Of a DNA stretch of 64,000 nt, positions 23,630-30,386 are shown piece after piece (the stretch's first letter is position 1; every line of letters starts with the position of its first letter). Under the pieces are notes generated by a model, which had not been told where the DNA came from, ran no database searches, and worked only from the letters and a program-made list of their open reading frames with translations. This DNA comes from Lysobacter sp. GTDB taxonomy: Bacteria > Pseudomonadota > Gammaproteobacteria > Xanthomonadales > Xanthomonadaceae. The position numbers and the translations under genes are program-made. The stretch lies in NCBI GenBank assembly GCA_030151365.1, contig JASLDW010000071.1, positions 1 to 64,000 on the forward strand. Direction: 5' to 3'.

Positions 23630-25009
23630 ATGTCCGGTCCTTCCGCCAGCAACGACACGCCGATCACCGACCATCGCCAACTGGTCGAGGTCATGGCTTC
23701 CGGCGAGAAGCCGCGCGCGGCGTGGCGCATCGGCACCGAGCACGAGAAGTTCGGCTTCCGCCTCGACGATTTGCGTCCGCCGGAATTCGATGGCGAACGC
23801 GGCATCGAGGCGTTGCTGAAGGGGCTGACGCGTTTTGGCTGGACGCCGTTCGAGGAACACGGGCGCGTCATCGCGCTGACCCAGGGCATGGCTTCGGTGA
23901 CGCTGGAGCCGGCCGGACAGCTCGAACTCTCCGGCGCGCCGGTCGAAACCATCCACGACACCTGCCGCGAAGTCGGCACGCACCTCAACGAGGTGCGCCA
24001 GGTCGCCGACGAACTCGGGCTCGGCTTCCTCGGCATGGGCTTCCAGCCGAAGTGGCGTCGCGACCAGATGCCCTGGATGCCCAAGGGTCGCTACAAGATC
24101 ATGCGCGACTACATGCCCAAGGTCGGCAAGCTCGGCCTCGACATGATGACGCGCACCTGCACGGTGCAGGTCAATCTCGATTACGCCAGCGAAGCCGACA
24201 TGGTGAAGAAGTTCCGCGTCTCGCTGGCGCTGCAGCCGGTGGCGACCGCGCTGTTCGCCGATTCGCCGTTCACCGATGGCCAGCCCAATGGCTACCAGAG
24301 CTATCGCTCGCACATCTGGACCGACACCGATGCCGATCGCACCGGCATGCTCGATTTCGTCTTCGAGGACGGCTTCGGTTACGAGCGCTACGTCGACTAT
24401 TTGATCGACGTGCCGATGTATTTCAGCTATCGCGGCGGCGAATACATCGACCTGTCCGGCAGGTCGTTCCGCAAATTCCTCGCCGGCGAGCTCGATGAAT
24501 TGCGCGGAGAGCTGCCGACGATCCGCGACTGGAACGACCACATGACCACCGCCTTCCCGGAAGTGCGGTTGAAGAAGTACCTGGAAATGCGCGGTGCCGA
24601 TGGTGGTCCGTGGGGACGCCTGTGCGCGTTGCCGGCATTCTGGGTCGGCCTGCTCTATGACGATGCCGCGCTCGACGCCGCCTGGGATCTGGTCAAGGAC
24701 TTCACCATGGAAGAACGCCACGCCCTGCGCGATGGCGTGCCGAAACATGCGTTGAAACTGCCGTTCCGTGACGCCACCGTGCGCGAACTGGCGATCGAGG
24801 CGCTGAAGATTTCGCTGGCCGGCCTGCAGCGTCGTGGTCGCGCAAGCAATGGTTGCTGCACTCGCGAGGGCGCAGACGAATCCGGCTTCCTGCAACCGCT
24901 GCTGGAAATCGCCGAAGCCGGGCAGACACCTGCGGAACGCAAGCTCGAGCTGTTCCATGGCCCGTGGAAGGGTTCGGTCGATCCGGTCTTCAGCGAGTAC
25001 GCGTACTGA
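23630..25009 (+). CDS. gshA: Glutamate-cysteine ligase, plant/alphaproteobacterial type
   Basis: A 459-aa enzyme of the GCS2 family related to plant GCL rather than E. coli GshA. It has WRIGTEHEKFGF (substrate/metal Glu pair), GMASVTLEPAGQLELSGAP, GMGFQPKWRRDQMPWMPKGR, MMTRTCTVQVNLDY (redox-sensitive Cys region of relatives) and MTTAFPEVRLKKYLEMRGAD. It joins glutamate to cysteine, the first step of glutathione synthesis. The ATG at 23630 gives the family start. The glutathione-dependent formaldehyde operon lies 1 kb downstream, so the two halves of that chemistry are linked. This subtype is usual in xanthomonads. Confidence 0.93.
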   Translation: MSGPSASNDTPITDHRQLVEVMASGEKPRAAWRIGTEHEKFGFRLDDLRPPEFDGERGIEALLKGLTRFGWTPFEEHGRVIALTQGMASVTLEPAGQLELSGAPVETIHDTCREVGTHLNEVRQVADELGLGFLGMGFQPKWRRDQMPWMPKGRYKIMRDYMPKVGKLGLDMMTRTCTVQVNLDYASEADMVKKFRVSLALQPVATALFADSPFTDGQPNGYQSYRSHIWTDTDADRTGMLDFVFEDGFGYERYVDYLIDVPMYFSYRGGEYIDLSGRSFRKFLAGELDELRGELPTIRDWNDHMTTAFPEVRLKKYLEMRGADGGPWGRLCALPAFWVGLLYDDAALDAAWDLVKDFTMEERHALRDGVPKHALKLPFRDATVRELAIEALKISLAGLQRRGRASNGCCTREGADESGFLQPLLEIAEAGQTPAERKLELFHGPWKGSVDPVFSEYAY

Positions 25010-25027
25010 CGGCAACCGCATCTAAGA

Positions 25028-25093
25028 CGGGTGCGGCACGGGAACTTGTCCGCGCGGCACGGGTCGGAGCTCCCGCACCCGAAGGGAGTTCCC
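25028..25093 (+). promoter_or_regulatory. Structured leader of the aspartyl-protease-like gene
   Basis: CGGGTGCGG (25028-25036) pairs perfectly with CCGCACCCG (25073-25081). GGGAACT (25040-25046) can instead pair with AGTTCCC (25087-25093), which covers the end of the Shine-Dalgarno and runs to the ATG. In ordinary secondary structure the two pairings exclude each other, or they form a pseudoknot. This could be a translational switch or simply a transcription-stop hairpin of gshA without a T run. Confidence 0.4.
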
Positions 25094-25972
25094 ATGAAGA
25101 TCGCAAGGAAGTCGAAACAACTGCTGCTGGGCTGTGCGTTGCTGCTTGTCGCCGGCGCGAGCGTCGCGCAGACGGCGATCCACCTGCCGCTCGAGCCTTA
25201 TCGCAATCGCCTCGCCGCGCGCATCGACGTGGCCGGCAAGCCGCGGTTGTTCCAGTTCGACACCGCAGGCGGGATCACGATCATTTCTCCGGCCCTGGCG
25301 AAGGAGATCGGTTGCGCGCCGTGGGGCGCGCTGACCGGATTCCACATGACGGGGACGAAGATCAGTTCGCCGCGTTGCGATGGCGTCCACATGGACTGGA
25401 AAGGCGTGCCATTGGCGTTGCCGGTGGTCGGCGTGGCCGATGCCGGCTCGCCGGAATCGCCGACTGACGGCCTGCTGTCGCTGGATGCGTTCGCCGGGCG
25501 CACCGTCACCATCGATTTCGCCGGCGGCGAATTCATCATCGAGAGCCCGCAAAGCGCGGCCGAGCGTACGCGTGATGCGATTGAAATTCCCGCGCACATC
25601 GCCCGCGAGTTGAGCGGACGCGCGTTGTCGATGTTCGTCGATGTGCCGACCGCAAAAGGTCCGTTGCGGATGGAGCTGGACAGCGGCAATGGCGGCACCA
25701 TCCTGGTGTCGCGCAACAACCTCGCATTGCTGGGGTTGGACGCGAAAACCGAAGCGCCGCAAACGGGAAGATTCACCGTCGCACCCGGCGTCGAAGCGCA
25801 GGGTCTGATCTTCAGTCCCGACCTGGTCCTCGACGGCAATCTCGGCATGCCTTTCCTCAAGGATTGGGTGGTCACCCTCGATCTCGAGCATGGGCGGGTA
25901 TGGCTGAGGCGCAGCGCGAAGACGCCGCCGGCGGCGTTGGGCGTTCCGCCGCCGATGGCCAAGGGCAAGTAA
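25094..25972 (+). CDS. Secreted retropepsin-like (aspartyl protease fold) protein
   Basis: A 292-aa protein with a signal peptide (LLLGCALLLVAGASVAQ). Two repeated halves each carry an aspartic-protease-type motif: FQFDTAGGITIIS (D-T-A, about residue 56) and MELDSGNGGTILVS (D-S-G, about 199). A hydrophobic strand follows each (LLSLDAF, LGMPFLKDWVVTLDLE). This is the two-lobed plan of pepsin-like or duplicated retropepsin-like proteins found widely in proteobacteria as hypothetical exported proteins. Catalytic Asp residues are retained in both halves, so activity is possible; the substrate is unknown. AGGGAG precedes the ATG. It lies between gshA and frmR. Confidence 0.75.
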   Translation: MKIARKSKQLLLGCALLLVAGASVAQTAIHLPLEPYRNRLAARIDVAGKPRLFQFDTAGGITIISPALAKEIGCAPWGALTGFHMTGTKISSPRCDGVHMDWKGVPLALPVVGVADAGSPESPTDGLLSLDAFAGRTVTIDFAGGEFIIESPQSAAERTRDAIEIPAHIARELSGRALSMFVDVPTAKGPLRMELDSGNGGTILVSRNNLALLGLDAKTEAPQTGRFTVAPGVEAQGLIFSPDLVLDGNLGMPFLKDWVVTLDLEHGRVWLRRSAKTPPAALGVPPPMAKGK

Positions 25973-26001
25973 AACGGAGCGAGGCAGTGCTTTTGCCGAG
26001 G

Positions 26002-26030
26002 TTGACGCTATACTGCCCCCCAGTATCTTC
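26002..26030 (+). promoter_or_regulatory. frmRA promoter with FrmR operator
   Basis: TTGACG (26002-26007), 16 bp, TATCTT (26024-26029). The interval holds ATACTG-CCCCC-CAGTAT (26010-26026), a perfect inverted repeat with a C/G-tract core. This is the operator style of the CsoR/RcnR/FrmR family (TACT-G-tract-AGTA). The repressor would block the -10, so the operon should be induced by formaldehyde. Confidence 0.8.
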
Positions 26031-26042
26031 CCGGCCAGCGAT

Positions 26043-26318
26043 TTGCCCCATTCCCCTGCCGACAAGAAAAAAGCCCTGACGCGCGTGCGCCGCATCCGCG
26101 GCCAGCTCGATGCGCTCGAACGTTCGCTGGAAGCCGGCAGCGATTGCGCACCGGTACTGCAGCAGCTTGCGGCCGTGCGTGGCGCGGTGAACGGTTTGAT
26201 GTCGGAAGTGCTGGAAAGCCACCTGCGCGAGGAATTCGGGCAGGCGTCGAAATCCCGCGGGCGTGGCGGCGACGGCATCGATGCCGTGGTCGCGCTGGTC
26301 CGTTCCTATCTCAAGTAA
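26043..26318 (+). CDS. frmR: Formaldehyde-responsive repressor FrmR (CsoR/RcnR family)
   Basis: A 91-aa all-helical repressor beginning [20 protein letters not shown], aligned with E. coli FrmR ([20 protein letters not shown]). That fixes the unusual TTG start at 26043. It has [20 protein letters not shown], with the conserved Cys that reacts with formaldehyde, and a C-terminal VRSYLK. The family binds G/C-tract inverted repeats; one is present 17 nt upstream. It leads the frmR-frmA-fghA operon. The N-terminal Pro and reactive Cys support formaldehyde rather than nickel or copper sensing. Confidence 0.92.
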   Translation: [91 protein letters not shown]

Positions 26319-26333
26319 CAGCAGGAGTTGCCG

Positions 26334-27443
26334 ATGAAATCCCGAGCCGCCGTTGCCTTCGCCGCGGGCGAACCGCTGCAGATTGTCGAGATCGACGTCG
26401 CGCCGCCGAAGAAGGGCGAAGTGCTGGTGAAGATCACCCACACCGGCGTCTGCCACACCGACGCGTTTACCCTAAGCGGCGACGATCCGGAAGGCCTGTT
26501 CCCGTGCGTACTCGGCCATGAGGGCGCGGGCGTCGTTGTCGAAGTCGGTGAGGGCGTGACCAGCGTGAAGCCGGGCGATCACGTGATCCCGCTCTACACC
26601 GCCGAGTGCGGCGAATGCCTGTTCTGCAAGTCGGGCAAGACCAACCTGTGCACGGCGGTGCGCGCCACCCAGGGCAAGGGCGTGATGCCGGACGGCACGA
26701 CACGTTTCAGCTACAACGGCCAGCCGCTGTACCACTACATGGGGTGCTCGACCTTCAGCGAATACACCGTGGTCGCCGAAGTGTCGCTGGCGAAGATCAA
26801 TCCGGAAGCGAACCACGAACACGTCTGCCTGCTCGGTTGTGGCGTCACCACCGGCATCGGCGCCGTCCACAACACGGCCAAGGTGCAACCGGGCGATTCC
26901 GTCGCGGTGTTCGGTCTCGGTGGCATCGGCCTCGCGGTGGTGCAGGGCGCGCGCCAGGCCAAGGCAGGACGCATCATCGCCATCGATACCAATCCGTCGA
27001 AGTTCGAGCTCGCGCGTTCGATGGGCGCGACCGAATGCGTGAATCCCAAGGACCATGACAAGCCGATCCAGCAGGTGATCGTCGAGATGACCGGATGGGG
27101 CGTCGATCACTCCTTCGAGTGCATCGGCAACGTCAACGTGATGCGCGCGGCGCTGGAATGCGCGCATCGCGGCTGGGGCCAGTCGGTGATCATCGGCGTC
27201 GCCGGTTCCGGGCAGGAAATCTCGACGCGCCCGTTCCAGCTGGTGACCGGTCGCAAGTGGATGGGCACGGCGTTCGGCGGCGTCAAGGGCCGCTCGCAAT
27301 TGCCGGGCATGGTCGAGGACGCGATGAAGGGCGAGATCGAGCTCGCGCCGTTCGTGACGCATACCATGGGGTTGGAGGGCATCAACGAAGCCTTCGACCT
27401 GATGCACGAAGGCAAGTCGATCCGCAGCGTCGTGCATTTCTGA
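26334..27443 (+). CDS. frmA: S-(hydroxymethyl)glutathione dehydrogenase (class III ADH)
   Basis: A 369-aa zinc alcohol dehydrogenase. Catalytic zinc ligands are Cys40, His62 and the Cys of LLGCGVTTG. Structural zinc ligands are Cys92, Cys95, Cys98 and Cys106 (ECGECLFCKS, NLC). The NAD-binding GLGGIGLAVVQG follows. It oxidises S-hydroxymethylglutathione, formed spontaneously from formaldehyde and glutathione, to S-formylglutathione. The ATG at 26334 has GCAGGAG upstream; an in-frame TTG 6 nt earlier would leave no space for it. The stop overlaps the fghA start (TGATG), so the two steps are translated together. Confidence 0.97.
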   Translation: MKSRAAVAFAAGEPLQIVEIDVAPPKKGEVLVKITHTGVCHTDAFTLSGDDPEGLFPCVLGHEGAGVVVEVGEGVTSVKPGDHVIPLYTAECGECLFCKSGKTNLCTAVRATQGKGVMPDGTTRFSYNGQPLYHYMGCSTFSEYTVVAEVSLAKINPEANHEHVCLLGCGVTTGIGAVHNTAKVQPGDSVAVFGLGGIGLAVVQGARQAKAGRIIAIDTNPSKFELARSMGATECVNPKDHDKPIQQVIVEMTGWGVDHSFECIGNVNVMRAALECAHRGWGQSVIIGVAGSGQEISTRPFQLVTGRKWMGTAFGGVKGRSQLPGMVEDAMKGEIELAPFVTHTMGLEGINEAFDLMHEGKSIRSVVHF

Positions 27444-28300
27444 TGGAACGCATCGAACACCGTGCTTGTTTCGGCGGCTGGCAGGAGGTCTGGCGCCATC
27501 ACTCCGACGTGCTCGGCTGCGAGATGAATTTCGCGGTCTACCTGCCGCCGCAGGTCGCGGTTGAACGCTGCCCGGTGCTGCACTGGCTGTCTGGCCTGAC
27601 CTGCAGCGAACAGAACTTCATCACCAAGGCCGGCGCGCAACGCCATGCGGCGGAACATGGGGTGATCATCGTTGCACCCGACACCAGTCCGCGCGGCGAT
27701 GATGTTGCCGATGCAGAGGGCTACGATCTCGGCAAGGGCGCGGGGTTCTACGTCAATGCCACGCAGGCGCCGTGGTCGGCGCACTACCGCATGTACGATT
27801 ACGTGGCGAAGGAGCTGCCTGCTCTGGTCGAGGCGAATTTCCCCGCCACGGAAGCGCGCGCGATCAGCGGCCATTCGATGGGCGGGCATGGCGCGTTGAC
27901 GATTGCATTGAAGAACCCCGGTCGTTATCGCAGCGTGTCGGCGTTCTCGCCGATCGTCGCGCCGTCACGGGTGCCGTGGGGCGAGAAGGCGTTCAGCGCC
28001 TATCTCGGCGATGATCGTGAAACATGGAAGCAGCACGACGCGGTCGAACTGGTGAAGTCGAATTCGACAGGCGAAAAACTGCCCCTGCTGGTCGACCAGG
28101 GCGATGCCGACGAATTCCTCGCCATCCAGCTGAAGCCGGAATTGTTGCGCGCAGCCTGCGATTCAGTCGGGCATCCGCTGACCCTGCGGATGCAAGCCGG
28201 CTACGACCACAGCTACTACTTCATCGCGAGTTTCATCGGCGACCACATCGCGCATCACGCCAGGGCGTTGCGCGACCGAGTCAATAGCGCGAGGCGGTGA
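27443..28300 (+). CDS. fghA: S-formylglutathione hydrolase
   Basis: A 285-aa esterase-D family alpha/beta hydrolase. It has VLHWLSGLTCSEQNFITKAG near residue 48, APDTSPRG, the nucleophile elbow GHSMGGHGAL, DQGDADEFL with the catalytic Asp, and YDHSYYFIASFI with the catalytic His. It splits S-formylglutathione into formate and glutathione, completing formaldehyde detoxification after FrmA. Its 3' end overlaps the convergent TPR lipoprotein gene by 20 nt, which may give antisense interference between them. Confidence 0.96.
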   Translation: MERIEHRACFGGWQEVWRHHSDVLGCEMNFAVYLPPQVAVERCPVLHWLSGLTCSEQNFITKAGAQRHAAEHGVIIVAPDTSPRGDDVADAEGYDLGKGAGFYVNATQAPWSAHYRMYDYVAKELPALVEANFPATEARAISGHSMGGHGALTIALKNPGRYRSVSAFSPIVAPSRVPWGEKAFSAYLGDDRETWKQHDAVELVKSNSTGEKLPLLVDQGDADEFLAIQLKPELLRAACDSVGHPLTLRMQAGYDHSYYFIASFIGDHIAHHARALRDRVNSARR

Positions 28301-29927
28301 GCGGCGCGTCCGCCCACTGCCAGGCCTCGCGATAGCGTTTTTGGGTATCGGCCACGCCGGGGTCGTTCAATCTCTGCTGCGCGAGCATCAGCCCGTACAG
28401 GGACCAGCCGTTGTCCGGATAGGTCACCAGGTCCTGGCGATACACCTCCGCGGCCGCGCGCGGATCGCCGGTTTCCAGCAACGCGGCGCCGAGATAGGGC
28501 CGCGTCGGCAGTGCCCAGTTCGCAGGTTCGTCGTATAGCAGCTTGTCTTCGGCGGCGACGGCATTGCGCAAGGCGGCGATCGCGGCCTTCGAATCACCTT
28601 GCGTGCGCAACAGTTCGCCTTCGAGCATCGGCACGGCCACTGCGACCAGCGCGTCGGCGCCGTTGGTGAAGCGCGTCTTCGCCAGCACGGGATCGGCGGC
28701 GATGCCGCGCAACGCGACGAGATCGGCCTGCGCCGCCGGGATGTCGCCGGTGCGTGCATGGGCCATGCCGCGCGCGAAGCGCCAGATGGCGGTGGTGAAC
28801 GGCAGGTCGCCCGGTGGTGCCGACTGCGCGAGGATGTCGTTCCAGCGCCCGAAACGCACCTGGGTGAACAGCGGCATCACCACGAACAGCTGCATCGCCT
28901 GGAGCGAGGTATCGGTGCCCATCTTCTGGCGATCGGCGCGCTGCGCGGTCTGGTCGGCGGCGCGCAAGGCCAGGGTTTCCGAACCGGACAGGCCCGCCGT
29001 CATGGTTGCGAAATGCCAGTTGTGCGGCACGTAACCGAGCGGGTAGATGCCGTTGGTGCCGCGGCAGACGGCGAGGAAGGCGGCGTCGGCGGTACTGGCG
29101 TCGAAGTTGATCATGGTGGCGTCGTGGTAACGGCCGACGCGGATGTAGGTATGCGCCGGCATGTGCACCAGGTGGCCGGAGCCGGGCGCCAGCTTCGCCA
29201 GCGTGTCGGCGTAGCGCAGTGCGCGCTGCGGCGTCGCCGACGCTTCGGTGGCGTGGATGTAATAGTGCATCGCGCCGATATGCCGCGGGTTGCGGGCCAG
29301 CACCCGCTCGAGCTCGGCCAGGATCGTCGGCGTGAATTCGCCCGGCGTCTTGCCGTCGGCGGACCAGTACGCCCACGGCGTCAGGTCCATCAGCGATTCC
29401 GCGTGCAGGGTCGCGATGTCGTCGTCGTCGGGGAAATCGCGCGCGGCTTTCGTCATCGCATCCGCATAGGCGCGATCGAGCGGCTTGCGGTCCTCCGGCG
29501 CGGGATCGGCATAGCGGGTTTGCAGTGCCGCGATCAGGGCGCGATCCGCGGGGCGCGCATGATCCGAAAGCCGTGCGGCGCGTTGCGCGAGCGCCGTCGC
29601 TTCCTTGGCGACCTGCGGATCCATCTTCATGTTGATGTTGGGGCCGAGCACGACGGCTTGTCCCCACACGCAGATCGCGCAACCGGGATCCAGTCGCGCC
29701 GCTTCCGCGAAGGCGCGGCCGGCGGCATCGTGGTTGAAGCCGTAGAGCAGGCGCAGGCCCTGGTCGAAATAGCGCTGGGCCATGGGCGACGTGCTGCCGA
29801 TGTCGCGATGCAGCGTTCCGAACGTCTCGAACAGCGGCGGTGCCGCCGTGGCATGGGGAGACGGGGATTCGCAGCCGGCAGCCATGCAGGCGATGGCAAT
29901 GGCGAAGGGGACGACAGGCAACCGCAT
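28281..29927 (-). CDS. TPR-repeat lipoprotein of unknown function
   Basis: A 548-aa protein with a lipobox (CMAAGCESP, Cys19). TPR-like helices begin with QRYFDQGLRLLYGFNHDAAG, AFAEAARLDPGCAICVWGQA, then further repeats to LGAALLETGDPRAAAEVYRQ and GWSLYGLMLAQQ. The block HYYIHATEA...HLVHMPAHTYIRVGRY near residues 220-270 is shared by a family of bacterial TPR proteins annotated only as hypothetical. Its His-rich pattern recalls a metal site but no function is established. A strong Shine-Dalgarno (GGAAGGAATCC) supports the start. Convergent with fghA. Confidence 0.75.
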   Translation of the reverse strand: MRLPVVPFAIAIACMAAGCESPSPHATAAPPLFETFGTLHRDIGSTSPMAQRYFDQGLRLLYGFNHDAAGRAFAEAARLDPGCAICVWGQAVVLGPNINMKMDPQVAKEATALAQRAARLSDHARPADRALIAALQTRYADPAPEDRKPLDRAYADAMTKAARDFPDDDDIATLHAESLMDLTPWAYWSADGKTPGEFTPTILAELERVLARNPRHIGAMHYYIHATEASATPQRALRYADTLAKLAPGSGHLVHMPAHTYIRVGRYHDATMINFDASTADAAFLAVCRGTNGIYPLGYVPHNWHFATMTAGLSGSETLALRAADQTAQRADRQKMGTDTSLQAMQLFVVMPLFTQVRFGRWNDILAQSAPPGDLPFTTAIWRFARGMAHARTGDIPAAQADLVALRGIAADPVLAKTRFTNGADALVAVAVPMLEGELLRTQGDSKAAIAALRNAVAAEDKLLYDEPANWALPTRPYLGAALLETGDPRAAAEVYRQDLVTYPDNGWSLYGLMLAQQRLNDPGVADTQKRYREAWQWADAPLTASRY

Positions 29928-30014
29928 GCGGATTCCTTCCGGCAGTCGAGCGCGAGCAGGCGGCCTGGCGCCGCAGGCGGATCATCACATCGCGCCCTGC
30001 GCTCGACAACCTCA

Positions 30015-30260
30015 TCAATGGGGCTTGCCAAGCTCCCGCCAACCGGTTTCATGCAGTTCGACATCGAACTTGCGCGCGGCGGATTCGATGCGTTTCCAGG
30101 CGGCATCGCGCTCGCTGTCGCTGACCTCCTTGACCTGGTCGAACCGCGCCACGGCATTGCGGACATGGCTGGCATCGTTGAGCGGCAGCTTGCGTTCCTT
30201 GGGGAAGGCGAATTCGCCGCCGGGAATGGCGTTGCGGTCACGGGCTTCAAGTTCGGACAT
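30015..30260 (-). CDS. Small DUF6582-like protein
   Basis: An 81-aa soluble protein, MSELEARDRNAIPGGEFAFP then KERKLPLNDASHVRNAVARF and DAAWKRIESAARKFDVEL. The 'fP..rklPi.dasHvrnA.aRf.q' pattern matches the small DUF6582 family, found in bacteria and phages without known function. A GGAGACCGTC Shine-Dalgarno region precedes the ATG at 30260. A much longer frame extending antisense to ppc is not real. It stands alone between the TPR gene and ppc. Confidence 0.78.
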   Translation of the reverse strand: MSELEARDRNAIPGGEFAFPKERKLPLNDASHVRNAVARFDQVKEVSDSERDAAWKRIESAARKFDVELHETGWRELGKPH

Positions 30261-30348
30261 GACGGTCTCCTTTCTGGGGTAGCGCCAGCCTGTGCCCGGC
30301 GAAGGAAAGCGCCCGTCAAGGAATCGTTTCGGCGGTGGAATCGGGCGA

Positions 30349-30380
30349 TTGCTGCGCTGCCGCAAAATGAGGCATAGTCT
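30349..30380 (+). promoter_or_regulatory. ppc promoter, nearly leaderless
   Basis: TTGCTG (30349-30354), 18 bp, CATAGT (30373-30378). A TAGTCT also begins exactly 12 nt before the ATG at 30387. The GGGAGG abuts the ATG too closely to act as a normal Shine-Dalgarno. Confidence 0.4.
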
Positions 30381-30386
30381 GGGAGG

